In this document: positions 22,601 to 35,501 of the stretch, piece after piece | Position numbering within the stretch: position 1 is the stretch's first letter | Layout of the letters: every line of letters starts with the position of its first letter | Assembly (NCBI GenBank): GCA_949358305.1 | Contig: OX442314.1 | Location: forward strand, 21,135,060 to 21,199,059 | Reading direction: 5' to 3' | Origin: Strigamia acuminata | Taxonomy: Eukaryota > Arthropoda > Chilopoda > Geophilomorpha > Linotaeniidae | DNA length: 64,000 nt | Notes under the pieces: generated by a model | What the model saw: only the letters and a program-made list of their open reading frames with translations | What the model was told of the DNA's origin: nothing | The model's database searches: none | Translations under genes and position numbers: made by a program

Positions 22601-25600
22601 AGATGCCAATTTTCCCATCATTAAGAACGCGACATTATAATAAATCGAATACTTTTCCATCCTAAATATAAAATCACAATTCAGGACTCATGACTAATCA
22701 TCCCACCCTTATAACCTTGCAGATCAATACAAAACTACAACAACCCATAATCATTATCCCACAATTCCAGGTATGATTGCGCAGCATTGTAACATTTATC
22801 CAGCTAATTAGCGTCTCATTGACCTTAGATGGCTCCCTATTTAAAATGAAATCAATAACTACATTGGTAGTTCATTTCTCCTGTCTCGTGCTCAAACCGT
22901 AGCACACCCGTTACAGTCGGTCACAGCACGAGTGTCACGTGATAACGCGTGCGTGCACAGATTGATTCATATACAAATGCCCTCATCACGCAACAGACGA
23001 AAAGGCATAAAGATTTTATTAATGGAAACGACTTTCCCCTCCCATTGGGCTGTACCCCTGAAAAATTAAAGTGTTTCTTTTCCAGTCTTGAATAGAAAAA
23101 AATGTAACAATAATAGAATCCATTCAAAGTCGTAAATATAGATCAACTAAATTGGGTTTTAATTCAATAATACTTTGATATAAATACATTTTTTTTCTTT
23201 AAAAAAAATATTTAATATTGTTACACAATTTTTTGAATTAATATTTTTATCTTTATAAATCTTTTTTTATTTGGGAAAAAAATTCGAGTCATGGTTGACT
23301 AACCCTTATCCCGAAGCCTAAATCGGGGTAAAGTAGACATCGATTGAAGCACTCGCTTCTTGTTTCCACTACACTGTCTCCTTTTTGGCGAATCAAAATT
23401 CAGATGACGACCCGAGAATATAGTCAGAAGGGCGGCTTCACTGTACAGCACGCACAACATTTTTGAGATGAACATGCATTGCACAAATTTCTAGTCTCAT
23501 TTGTACATAAATAATGGAAATAAAAACTTCCTTCGAGTTAAATTAGCACAACTAGTTGATCGTTATAAAATTGCATGTCGTTTCCACGAAATAGGAAAAT
23601 GTTTTTCTTTTTTTATTGCGGTATTGTGTATGCCAATTTTTTTTTCTTTTTTTAAGTTTTCTATTAATTCATTTATAAATATAGTGCCCATTGTACTTAT
23701 AACTAGATGTCAAAATCAATTTCGGTGTTAAACCGCCTTAAGAAAATGACTTATTGACAAAACCAGGCCTGAAATGAGAATATTTTTTAAATTTTTCTTA
23801 TTTATTTATTTTTTGCAAAAAAAGAGGTGTGAAAAGCATTTTTTTTTTTATCTTTTCACTGTTTCAACAGAACCATATCATTACACTTTCATCAATTTCC
23901 ATAAATAATAAATTGCCATCAATTCACCATTCTGCCAACAGATGCCACTTTACATGTCTTGCAATGAAGAAAATAAAATGTGGTAGCACTAGCAATTGAT
24001 TTCAATTCACTAAAATTTAATAAACAGCATTCCAAAATTGTTCTCAATTTATTTCTCAAACAACAAACATAATTTTATAATGACAATAATAACATGTAAA
24101 TTCTTCTCACGTCTCATCAGATAGGAAACCACCACACGATAAATGCTTCACTGCATATTCTAATGTATGACAGTAAAGCATCCAATTTTGCGGGCAATAA
24201 AAATTGCGCCGATGTTAATACAGCGACAACACTTCATTTCATCCCATCTACTGTCAACAATACTCTCATGGACGACATCCAATAATTAAAAATGAAAATC
24301 TTGAAAGTTTAAGACAAAAAGAAAAGATGTATTGATTTCTTAGTGTTCCGTAAATATCCTGACCTACATTTCAGCTAAGAGAATTTATCAAAAATGAATA
24401 AATACATAAAAAAAACGGCATAAATTTCCGAAATCCAATAACCATAAACCATTTATTTATTTATTCAGCTTGCTTAAATTTCTAATGCAAATAATAATTA
24501 CACAAAAAAATTCTATATAAATATTTACAATCCTTTTTTGTTACGAACACAAAAAAGTGTAAATTAGAAAATATTTTCTGCAAAAAAATTTCCAAAATAA
24601 CATCGCTTTTTAATCATTTAAAAAAAAAATTAAATTTCTTTTAATCGCACATAGCTGTAGTTCATTTAGCCAATGCTATATAAAACAATAAGCACAATCT
24701 TACTATACGAAACAAAGACATGTCTGCTATTTCTAGAGTCCAGCCAATCAATATTCCGTTGCCCTTGGTAACAGCACAAGTAACAAACTCGGTACTTTGT
24801 TAGAATGAGCAACTTTACTTACCAAAACAAAAAAAAAACCAAAAAAAGAAAAACCATGAAAACTTTCACACACTGCACACACAATGGCCATTAACATTTA
24901 TTTTTGTTTTCCGTAAATACAAATTTTATCAGTGTTTTGTATCTCCTTCCGCATATTGAGTGACCGGTGGTCAACGGTATTGTCACGCGAACCCCAGGGG
25001 TATTCAATGTTTGCCTATTGATCGCAATTGACGTCATATTTTGTTTTTCCTAACTGTGTTTACTGGGAAGTGTTTTGGGAAATGAAGGTGGAAGAATGAA
25101 AGAAAAAGCTCGATGTAAATAAAGTAGTTTGCACACAATTTAATGGACATTACTGCCAATGATTTTGCACAAATCCCTCATATTCCGCGCCTTATTGGCT
25201 ATAATTTTGCGTAACTGTTGTGTATTGGTGATTACGGTGTCATTGGTGCTCGTAAAACCAGAACATGAACTGTGATTTGTACAACTAAATCAGTCAATTG
25301 ACTTTTCATATTTAATTCAGTTTAACCACACAGGGCTCCATCAAATTTCGCATTTTAATTCAAGGCTGCATCGTGACATCTAAACCACTTAGGTTGATCG
25401 ATTGAATAATAAAAATGAAGCTTTATTCCTCAAAAGTAAATCTCAATCGCTTGATAAAGCAAGCAGAACGACCTTCGATGTTTTGACGGGGATAAAAATG
25501 TCCGCCATTATTACAAACCGATTAAACAAATCGCTCATATATTTGCTCTTTTTTTTGGAACATTTCTAGAAATGCCAGAGTTCAGTGGTTTTGAAATTAA

Positions 25601-28600
25601 CATTTGTTTAATACGCGAAATGCAAAGCAAGTAAAGTTGATTTAATGTTCAGTTCCAATGACTTTGTTTTCATTATTTTCTTTTTCTATTTGATTTGATT
25701 TAAAGCAACGCAATAGATTAATCCCGCGAAGTTGATTTATTTCACTTGTCAACGCCGTTGAAACTGGGAGAAACAATATCAGAAACAACATCAGAAAGTC
25801 GATTTTTTTTTTTTAAAAAGAGAAGAGACGTTTCCGAGCCGACAATGCGACAACATTTGCAAGGCCGACAGACACGATAAAAGCCAGTCGACCAAGTCGA
25901 CCTCCCCGTCTTATTCTTCTAAAGTGGTTCGTCTATTTGTTTCGAGTTTCCATCACAGAAAATTTGTCCATTCTTCCACATTTTCGTTTTTGTTTATTCC
26001 CAAATTAACATCTTCCTAGCATTTTTTAAATTAAAATTAAGCGAATTTATTTCTTTTCGCACCACGTTGCACTAAGATTCGAAGAATGAAGATATTTTCG
26101 TCCCACTATACAATGCTAGCGAAGCAACAAAGGGCAAATCTACAGTTAATCAACGATGAGGCGAGTTGTAGAATCACCTCATTGAAAACAATGAGATGAG
26201 TTGTAGAATCACCTCATTGAATGACGCAAAATTTGAATGAAAAATTCAATGCAATTCTTATCGATTCTGTAACAGAGACCTATTAACAATACTTTCAATG
26301 GAAAATATGGAGCATAGAGAAAATCACCTCACTAATTACTCAGGATTTTCCTGAAAGCCATTTCCATTATACGAAAAACTCTATTAATACATTATCGATT
26401 CAAAGCATGTAATCTATTAGATTCATCGATATAAACATTTTTATTTACTATCTATTACTGTAAGAAATGTAAAATCGAAATTGAATTATTTACAAACTGC
26501 AGCTTTTGTAGCATAATCGCTAACAGATTTAAAATACAATACAAACACATACTAATTGTAATATTAATACGCATATAGCTTGTTGAAATAATGAGGATAA
26601 ACAACATGGACTCCATCTGGAACAGGTGGCAAGAATGCACCAAAGCATGTCCACAATAAGGGACAATCTCCTAATCGCTGTATTTTCATTAAAAACAACG
26701 CATACTAGTGGCCATCTGGTGGCTCAACAATAAATTTACCTACAAACAACTTGTTATTTGAACAGTTACTAGACTCACCAAGAACTAACGGTAACGATAA
26801 CTAGACTTACTAAGAAGTATAATGATAACGGTAACTAGATACCAAATTGCAGTTAATGCGTGCAACCTGATTGTCTGCAGTTTCCAATCAATTGCAAATT
26901 GCAAACTCATCACTAATTTCCATTGTGGTGGGCAAATTGGCATGAATTTTATCACTACTTGTCATCGGTTGTCACGCTATGTAATAGCAAAATGCAATCT
27001 CTAGATATATCCATTAGATATACTATATATCCCTTTGAATATTTTTAAATTTTTTGAATGAATAGGAAAAGAAAAGAATTGCGAAGGAAGGGGAAGCGAG
27101 GAAATATTTTCTAGTTTATTGTGTACAAACCCACTTAAGAGCTTATCTAAAGTCTACAGTCTAATATCAATGTACTGTACAATAATTAATGCATCAGGCC
27201 ACAATTTCAATTCACAGCCAACTAAGGGTGTATGAAACAGGCATATATAACGTCACTGGCTTTTTATCACGGAACCTCAAAATAGAAAAAAAAGTGCATT
27301 GAGTTGCTAAGGAAAGTGAATATGAAAGTTTGTTGGTGGTCGAAGAGCCCTAATCTGACCTCGACTGCCCGCCACACACAAACAACATGCATCAATCAGA
27401 CAAGTTCCGTCGTCTATTTCATTTTAGGGAGAAAATTTTAAGAAAAAATAAATTTCTGCTAATTATCAACGGAAAAAATGGTGAAATAATCGAAATAAAT
27501 TAAAGAATATTTTTGTTTCTCATTAAAATTCATTAAACTTCTTCATTTAAATCAGTTAAACCTGCTTTTTAGACAATTAAAATTCGGTATAAACCACTTA
27601 AAATCACTTTTTAAATAATTATAAATCAATTTTTACAATTTAAATTTAAATTAAACATTCAAATATTTCATTTTAAACAATTCAAATATTTGTTTTCAAC
27701 TAAATTTCTATTTTATCAATTCAAATGTAATTTCCAATATCAAAATCAAACCATTAATAATTAATTATCCGGATTTATAAATTTAAATACACCGATTTAA
27801 TGGGTACGCTTTAATATCGCGTTTCTTTCCGCCACTTGGTGTTCCCATAGACGCAAAAAAAATCAGCCAAGGTCAAGTTCAATGGAAAAATCTTTATTAA
27901 AAACTCGAGAAAACCCACTGAGGAATGCACCAGATAAGACATAGTGCTTGGGGGGTCCGCATTCGCTCTGATCTACAGGACAAGAGGCGGTTGCCATGGA
28001 TACAGGATGAAGATAAAGATGAACTCCACGACTCAAACCCTCGAGAAATTAATCGATATTATATCAACAGCAATCGCCACAAACCAACGACCGTTATTTT
28101 ACCCCAGGGACAATTTTTCCCCCGGCCCCTCCTCCAGAGCACCTATTAACTGACCCCACCCCACTCATCCCTCCTTGGGCCAGGTGGTTTATTGTCACCA
28201 GTTGATGCCGAGTTCCCGGATGACGTTTGAACAATATTCGGATCATTTCCTGTTGCGTCACAATGTCTCCTTACATCAGAAACTGGACGACTTCCGGCTT
28301 AAACATCAGCTGATATGATTGTTTCCTCACAAGATGCCCAGGTGTTCTTCACTCGTCACTCGAGGCACCGCAAACCAATCAGACAGGAAGTTCTACATTG
28401 TTTTCCTTTGTAATTGTGATTTTAATTGATTTTAATGATTCGAAACAAAAATATTTTTTTTTTATTTCAAATCATTAAATTTTCCAATTTCCAGGAAAAA
28501 GAGAGAAAGAAAAAAAGGTAATAAACCAAATATAATAATAAATTACTAAACGAGGAAATAAAAAGTCTAGACAAAACCAGGAAACAATTTCCCCACCCCC

Positions 28601-29554
28601 ATTCAATTTGACCCACACGAATAAAGCGAGCGCTTAAAATTTTCCAACTAATATTCATTATAATGGGTAAAAAGCTAAAAGCTAAAACCCTCCCCTACAT
28701 AGTTATCTCGTACCACAGATACACATCTAGCCTGAAATAATTGACCCTTTATGACATCACAAGGAAGGAGAGAGGGGATGTTAGGCGCGTGCCATACCAC
28801 CTGTTCTCGGGGGTACACTGCCCTATAACAGCTGTCAGGTAACTTGCCGGTTTATCGAGAACTAAAAACAATACAGCGTATTACCGCTTCCTATTTTCTT
28901 AAATACACTATTATTTATTTACTTATTACCCGTAAAACATGGAAATAACACTTGTGCACTTTATTTTATACGAAAAATATCATTCAAATATCGATTATAA
29001 ATCGATAAAATGTGAAAATTCTGCAAAAATAACAATTTTCGTCGTGTATAAATACGAAATTATATTGATTTTCTATTCGATTCGATTGAATAAAGCTCCA
29101 TTTTGGTTAAATACAGATAAAGTGCGACTTGTCAGACAAAACCCCCGCAATAAAACATCATTTATTTCATTTTTTTTTACTAGCTCAACGCCTAAAACAC
29201 AACATTTATTGTCTTTAGCCACAACAATATCAATAAATGCATGTCCCTATAATAAATATAGCAGCAATGAATTATTCCATCCATTTTTACAACCCATATT
29301 TTATTTATCTCATCACTCCATATAAAAACTACCAATTTAATTACCCATTAAAAGCCTTTCACCCCATCAATCCAAAAAACTAAAACTAAAAAACACAAAA
29401 AGGACGATCCTCGCAATCCATTCCGATTCACCTCCTCATGGCGCATCGAACCACGTGGAGCCGAGCCGGTTCTAGTCTACGATCCCCGTATCAGACCGAG
29501 CCACCACTTGGTTTCCCAAAACCGCTTCATTTCAAAAAAAAAAAATAAATAAAT

Positions 29555-29585
<31 letters not shown>

Positions 29586-30082
29586 TCTCAGTTCTCGCAT
29601 AAACATTCCCATTGAAATCATCACAAACGTAAACAAGTAATGCCAACCAACCTCTAATAAAAGCGCATTCACCGGCACACAAAACCAGAAGCCGGTCTGA
29701 GCACAAGAAATAAAACAAAGCCCCCACACCCCCAATTAACCCCCACAAATGATTCCCCCGAATCAAAAAACAAATTATTCCCACTCCTCACCCCAGCAGA
29801 CAACCTAAACCCAAATAATTTACCCTTAACCCACCATAAAATCGCCAACTGCAATGCAGTGCTTACCCTATGCACAAGCAAACACTCCTCACCTACAATA
29901 CCATTAAAAATGCTTGAATTAACCCTTTGAAATATGAGTTTGAAAAAAGCCCTACTGCAATGCAGTCAAAGCCCTATTAACCCCTTGTTGCAAAAAATTG
30001 AAAAGTTGGATAGAAAATGCATTTCCTTACCTGTTCTCACATAGATAATATCCACTATAAAGGCATAGAGTAACATGTGCAT
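16654..30082 (-). CDS. NELL2: NELL (NEL-like) secreted TSPN/VWC/EGF protein
   Basis: Secreted multidomain ligand; vertebrate NELL proteins trimerise and bind Robo3 and integrins. Exons (minus): 30082-30031, 20908-20783, 20269-20119, 20056-19786, 19723-19651, 19585-19503, 19440-19312, 19227-19134, 19073-18762, 18696-18436, 18365-18270, 18202-18062, 17998-17888, 17817-17735, 17671-17501, 17415-17179, 16794-16654 (843 aa; human 810-816). In order: short signal peptide, TSPN/laminin-G domain ([29 protein letters not shown]), short coiled coil, VWC repeats, about six EGF modules (calcium-binding DVNEC, DIDEC, DVDEC starts), then VWC modules ending [12 protein letters not shown]. Domain order and the last VWC match vertebrate NELL1/2 throughout. 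NELL1 and NELL2 are not separable here. Intron 1 is 9.1 kb. The frame stays open upstream of the chosen ATG, so an earlier start is possible. Confidence 0.93.
26160..26222. repeat. Short tandem duplication in NELL intron 1
   Basis: A block ending GTTGTAGAATCACCTCATTG is present twice within about 63 bases. It is a local duplication and no function is evident. Confidence 0.7.
29432..29512 (-). repeat. tRNA-derived SINE-like fragment 3
   Basis: Read on the minus strand: GTGGTGGCTCGGTCTGA (A-box-like) and, about 50 bases on, GTGGTTCGATGCG (B-box-like). It resembles the two fragments near 6.2-6.5 kb in layout (GGTGGCT start, B box near +60), so it may be a third member of the family. A long A/T tract lies at 29534-29580, next to its 5' side. 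Confidence 0.35.
29534..29580. repeat. A-rich tract
   Basis: Nearly pure adenine with two AAATAAAT interruptions, inside NELL intron 1 and beside an SINE-like fragment. Confidence 0.95.
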
Positions 30083-30315
30083 GGTTGTACGGATAGCAAA
30101 GGGCCGTAGGGCCCTAATGAGCTCATCGAGTGCCCCAGGGATGCCCCAGGGGTTACCGCCGCAGGGGTCCGTTGCCAAAGGGTCTCGGCTCGTGCATCGT
30201 GACTCGAGGCTCTGGTCTCGATAGGCACCGGGAACGCGAGTGACGTGAGCTCGCTTGTGTTGGAACCACCCCAATGGCTTTTGGGTGGGAGGCGGGCGGG
30301 GGAGAATCGGTTGAG

Positions 30316-30334
30316 TGACGTCAGTGATCACGTG
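30316..30334. promoter_or_regulatory. CRE and E-box upstream of NELL
   Basis: A perfect palindromic CRE (TGACGTCA, 30316-30323) lies 5 bases from a perfect CACGTG E-box (30329-30334), about 235-250 bp upstream of the NELL start codon. Motif identity is seen; use is inferred. Confidence 0.45.
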
Positions 30335-30709
30335 GCGACAGTACAAGTGGTGTGTGGGATGTTGATGACCTGAACACTTTTATTCGTGGTTTTTTCATAC
30401 CGAGGGGGGTTCAAGGGTCACTTGTTGAAAGGAGCTGAAGGGGCAATTCATGGCGGAAGGTAAAATGAATGAAATTTAAAAATAAATTTAAATTAAATTA
30501 ATTTTTGAATTTTGAATTTTTTTTTATTCATTATTATTAATGTTATTACGTGTCTGTAAATGTGTTTCTTGATTTTACGCACATTTTCAGGTTTTAAAAA
30601 TCTGATTTATTGCGTTTTACTTCAGATTTGTTCATATTTGATTTGATAATTCGATCATTTGTGAAATTGTGCTTAGCAGTGAAGCACCTTGGCGGGCGGA
30701 GAATGTGGT

Positions 30710-30723
30710 GTTGCTATAGCAAC
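30710..30723. promoter_or_regulatory. Perfect X-box (RFX site)
   Basis: GTTGCTATAGCAAC is a perfect 14-bp inverted repeat and matches the RFX X-box consensus GTTRCYATRGYAAC at every position. It is about 630 bp upstream of the NELL start codon. RFX factors control ciliary and some neuronal genes. Confidence 0.45.
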
Positions 30724-31638
30724 CAGGTCATTTTACGTTGTTATGTAATTACATTTCCCAGCAAATCCTCTCTGTACGTGAAATAATGCGACCTCTGACA
30801 CCCATATTGGTGCAGAGCCAAAGTACAAGCGCAGAAAAATGGTAGCAATGTGATAACTCAAATTTCAACGATATTTCACATTTTTCTTGACGTGTGTGTG
30901 CACGTCCACCTACGTTAGCAGCGCTAAGGCGACCGAAATCAAAACAAAACTAAACTCACAATTTAAAAAAAGAAAGAAAGAAAAAAAAGAAAAAAAAAGG
31001 CGCAATATATCTTATTTCGCAATGTAATAATCAATTTCAAAACTGCAACAACAGAAAAAGGAAGAAATAAAAATTAATTTAAAATTAATTCTTTTGTTTT
31101 CTGAATTACTCTCTGAAAACAAGCACCTGGACATGCAGTATTGATTAAGTCCAGGTGAAAAAGGAACTTACCACTCACTCCACTCGGTAGTTCTTGTGGT
31201 TGAGTGCCACTGACCACACAATACACAATGAATCTGTATCAACTATGAATAAAACCCCCGTGCACCTGTATTTTCTATGAAGCAGGTATCAAGTACCTTA
31301 CAATAGGTTTACTGTAATGTATTGTGTGCACTGAATTCCACCATCTCATTGTCAAACCAAGCACTTTTCATTTTTTTTCTTCCATTTTTTTTTATTTATT
31401 CACAACTTCACGTCGATGTTTTACTTATAATTTGAAATAATGAAATTTCAACTTATAATGCGGAATTTATTCTTTATTTTAAAAATAATTTTAAATATTT
31501 AATTTTTCTCAGCAATCGGTACAAAAGGGCAAATACGTTGGAAATGCAAGTGAGATCCAAATATCCTTCCTTATTGGAAAGGATAAAAATAAAAATCGGT
31601 TGTTTTCGTGTTTGGGATCATAATAATGCATGCATTCA

Positions 31639-31868
31639 TTATTCATAAAGATTTGTAAGGCCATTAGCAAAATACCTTCTTTCAGCTTGGCACCTTTTTA
31701 TTAAATCACCGTGCACATCGTGTACGAAAATTGGAGTCGTGTTCATCAAATTTTCAGTTGCGTCGCAAGTTTCCTCTTGTTTTATACACAATTCCATTAA
31801 AATTGTATGAAATACATAGTGGAATTTGAGACCCAATAGAAATCCAAGTGTTTTTCTTTCCGTTTTGC
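31639..31868 (-). other. Unrecognised ORF, possible terminal exon
   Basis: An open frame on the minus strand follows a possible acceptor (AAAATGTAAG, ending at 31869) and stops at 31639. Its C-terminal part includes HDVHGDLIKRCQAERRYFA. A possible upstream exon ends at a donor at 32044/32043 in a compatible phase. Composition is protein-like, but I recognise no family and there is no clear start. Confidence 0.2.
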
Positions 31869-33540
31869 CTTACATTTTGTTTAGAAATACAAAAAAAAAA
31901 AATTTAGAAAAATAATATAAAAAAAATGCAGAAAACCGATAATTATTTTTCATGATTTTTCAATTTGTCACTTGTGATCCATTACTAGATGCCCGGATTC
32001 AGAGTAATTGTGTTAAGTGAAAGAAAATAGAGACGTAACATACCAGTAATCCAGTTTGACTGTTCCTTGAACACAGATGGCCGGATTTATTTGTTATGTA
32101 AACATTTCATCCATCTAGAAAAAGAAAATATTGAAAAAAAAAATATTAAAAATAAATTTCGATTTGTAAGAAAGAAAAAAAAAATGTCAACGAGAACAAC
32201 TCGACATTGAAAGTTCAAAATCACACCTGGTGGCAAATCTCATTGTGTTCTTCATTCATCGTGTTCGGTTTACTATTTCAACTCAAGCAGAACCGGAAAT
32301 GGGTGGAGAAATAGGGGGACGAATTGTTGCACCTGGTACCTAACTATGCAGTAATTAGTGTGACTTGATGAGGTTAAAGAGTGCGCCAGGTGTTGGAATA
32401 ATTTTACTTAATTCAATCAAAAATGAATTTCGCTGCTTGTTCCAACTGGGTAACATTAACAAACTGCAGGCTTGATTTTGGGCCCCTGTCGTTGGCAAAA
32501 CCATCTTATTATGGCCCCCTTCAAGATTAAAAATTCGAAACTCATTAATTATTTAAATGAATGATTTCCGCAAAAATAATAAGTAAAACTCGTTAAAGCG
32601 AATTACGCGTATAACGAACATTTTCAAAATCACCAATTTCTGGTTCCACACGCTAAAGCACTTTTTTGTGTTGGGATACACAGATATAACGTACCGGCAC
32701 ATTTTTGTTCGAATTTCATACAATGAGGTTATAATTCGGGCCTTAGTTATAATTATACACGATTATAAGAGTTGAAGGTAATAACTTGACTTTTTATAAC
32801 CCACAAGTTACCCCAGGTTATAATATTACTAATATAATTTTTAATCACATTTATTCACACAAAAATTGAATCAAATTTCTTCAAAAATAATAATTTTAAC
32901 ATATTGGTTTGGGTTTTATGAAGTTTCTCCTCATTCACATTTTATCTTATGCTTACCAATCAATGTAATTAGTTGGAGAGTTGGAATCTTTACACCATGG
33001 TGCGCCATCTAGCTGCACAAATTGAAATTATCACAAACAAAGACTTGTTGCGGTTTTCTGGCTGCAAAGGGCAAATGCAATATTAGAAAATTTTAGATTC
33101 TCTGAGGAGGTATTCGTTATTTATTTATCTTTAACTTACCGATGAATCAAAATTCTAACCTTTCTCGAAAATTGTAATTTCGGTTAAAAAAAAAAAAAAC
33201 CCTGCGTGATCGAAAACAACTCCCAGTAGACAGCCATCTTTAAAACGGAGGTTAGTAATAAAACCCGGATCGATCAGCCCCGGCCTGCACAAAACGTGAC
33301 AGCTGAATTTCCTTTTCAAAAAGCCAAGAAAATCGAAAAAGCTTCTTTCGCGTATGAACTACCACAATATACACCTCGATAAATTGTTGTTTTTCTTTGA
33401 AAGAAAAAATCAAAACAAAAAAAATCAAAACAAAGTAAAGAACTAAGAAACGATACTACAATATTTATTCAAAATGATATTAGTTTTTGGCCAGAGTGGG
33501 AATGACAAATTTATTGAATGAAAACGAAATGACGGCGAAA

Positions 33541-34066
33541 TCAACTTGATTGTGGAGTTTGAGTATTCATAATCAGCGTAATGTTGTCGCCTTTTAACAT
33601 AATACGACCTGCAATTACACAACAAAAGCGAATTAAAGAAAAAATACAAATATAACTCTATTTCAACAGTCTAAATTCAAATTACCAAGTGGTTTACGAC
33701 TCTTAGTCTTCATATTATATTCCTCCGCTTCGTCCAAAACGAGGTTCATGTACTCGTCGAATCCAACGATGTGGCCTTCAATTCTCATGTTTATATTTTC
33801 GTAGAGCCAAACCTGAATTCTAGATCTCTATAAATCAAATGGTAATTCTTTTAGAAACGTATTCGAATTAAAAATTATTTAACATATACTTACGTTTTGC
33901 AAATACCTAAAAATTAAATTCTGAATTAAGAGTTAAGGGAACACGCGACATATCGGACGAGATTAAATTTTCGTTTCATACGAGTAAAAATAAAAATTAA
34001 TGAACAAAAGGATACTATAGGCTGCACCATAACCTTCTGGATTTTCTGTGGACCCTTGTACGACAT
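33541..34066 (-). CDS. SNRPE: Small nuclear ribonucleoprotein SmE
   Basis: SmE is one of the seven Sm proteins that form a ring on the Sm site of U1, U2, U4 and U5 snRNAs. Exons (minus): 34066-34016, 33920-33894, 33827-33686, 33608-33541 (95 aa; human 92). The protein runs from [16 protein letters not shown] through NLIFRYLQN and [20 protein letters not shown] to the Sm2 motif [13 protein letters not shown], nearly identical to human SmE. The second exon is only 27 nt (nine codons, NLIFRYLQN), flanked by canonical GT and AG. It is divergent from tryptophan hydroxylase, 1.3 kb away. Confidence 0.97.
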
Positions 34067-35381
34067 CTTGGTGTTGTTTTGTGGATGAAGAAGCAAACAC
34101 CGGGTTTCTTGAATTTACAAATGGACGCCAGCAAAACGAAGTAATGACGTTTGAATGAGAATATGATCTAGAACCGCTGGAACTCTGTTCCCAAAGATCT
34201 TTGATGAATGTGATTGGCTAGAAGCGTGCTGGCAGCCAATGACATGAGATTTGAAAAGTTAGTACAGAAATCGCATCTTGCTCTAGTCAGAGGGCGCTAA
34301 ATTTTAACACGGCAGACAACGGCCAGACAACGGCAGGTTCCAAAATAAAAAATATACAACTGTAATTTTTAATCTTTATTACTTGAGAAATTATGTTTTT
34401 AGTTCATTTAGAATTTTTCTCTCCTATGGATGTCACAAAATTCACTTATTCTAACAACGGATCGATTTTGTTTGAAAAACGGTTAACTATTGCCATCTAG
34501 TGGCACAATAACAATTTTTATTTAATTTTTGCTCAGCCTAAACAAAATTTTTAAATTTAAAAGCAATCTTTTTTAAAAGCCACATGAATATTCACTCTGG
34601 ATTACTTGATACGATCATATTGAAATTAAAATTGATTGATTAGAAACGTTTCCAAATTCCAATGAAGATTAAGACGAATTAAAGAATAGTTAAAATTATG
34701 TTTAGTTATTTCTATTAGACCACATTACCGATATAGATTTTTACATAATGCCAATCAGACCATCGTCAATGGCATGACTGAAAAAACGTTAAATTTAGTG
34801 AGAAAATTGGTCAAGATTTCATATTAGGTTGGAAATTCAAGAAGCACGCCCTCAATCATCAACCAGCAAACGTTATTACAAAGTTGTATCGATTTTTCGT
34901 GTAAAAAACGAAGCTAATAATAATTTTTTTAATAAAATGAACAGAAATTATCGATAGACAAAAATTTTTGAAAAAAGTTGTAAATATCTCATGAGATGTA
35001 CGACATTTCAATAGAACCAGACAAACTTTTTCTTGATTGATTAATCTATAATAAATAATGCAAACAGTTGCAACACACACATTTCGCGTCACAATCTCGT
35101 GCTAAACGAGACATCAGTGATTTATTTCATGATCCCAAGATTCCCATCCACTGCGAATAGAGTGTGGCGGCTTCTCTGCTCACCACGCGCGTTTAAAACC
35201 GCAGCATCCTTGCCAAATCTTTGAAAAAACAAACTTTAAGGTAAGAAATATAAACAATTTTAACGTCCTCTTATTTGTTTACATTAAGAAAAATCCTAAA
35301 AAGTTTTGTTTCAACTCAAACTTCAAGTATTGACGATCAATCAATAAAATCTAAAACAATTTTACATTTATTTTCACAAGA
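34067..35381. promoter_or_regulatory. Divergent region, SNRPE / tryptophan hydroxylase distal promoter
   Basis: This 1.3 kb separates SmE from the distal candidate exon of tryptophan hydroxylase. Near 35190 a GC-rich patch with GCGCGTTTAAAACC could be a TATA-like core promoter. A leader exon ending at 35240 (donor gtaaga) would splice to an acceptor at 35380, just before the ATG at 35382. Nothing else is recognised. Confidence 0.4.
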
Positions 35382-35501
35382 ATGGCGGCATCTCCAGGTA
35401 AAATAAAACGTGGGGCGTTCAAAAACCAACGATTCTACAGCACACCAACAATGCCAACCAAATCATTGGAAATATCGGAACATTATTTGAAAGAGTTGCA
35501 G
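35382..35501 (+). CDS. Candidate alternative first coding exon of tryptophan hydroxylase
   Basis: Forty codons starting MAASPGKIKRGAFKNQRFYS, ending in phase 0 at a good donor (CAG then gtaata). A leader intron (35241-35380) precedes it. Its phase fits exon 2 of tryptophan hydroxylase at 38055, so it could give an isoform with a different N-terminus. A separate small gene cannot be excluded, because no other compatible acceptor was searched exhaustively. Confidence 0.45.

Larger units (their letters stand above)
20909..30030 (-). other. NELL intron 1 (9.1 kb)
   Basis: By far the largest intron in the window. It is AT-rich, with poly-A/T tracts (20687-20706, 22560-22583, 29534-29580), a partial 34-bp duplication at 26160-26222, an SINE-like fragment near 29432-29512 and a near-consensus RFX X-box at 27990-28003. 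The small ORFs in it show no family resemblance. A large first intron after a signal-peptide exon often carries enhancers, but nothing here proves that. Confidence 0.75.
30083..33540. other. Intergenic, NELL upstream to SNRPE 3' end
   Basis: The first 350 bases are GC-richer and probably contain the NELL promoter and 5' UTR. The remainder is AT-rich, apart from binding-site-like motifs at 30316-30334 and 30710-30723 and one unrecognised ORF exon candidate at 31639-31868. Confidence 0.5.

Noticed and set aside
27925-28153. Two overlapping ORFs in NELL intron 1
   Set aside because: No family resemblance and no convincing start context or splice signals; likely chance open frames in a slightly GC-richer patch.
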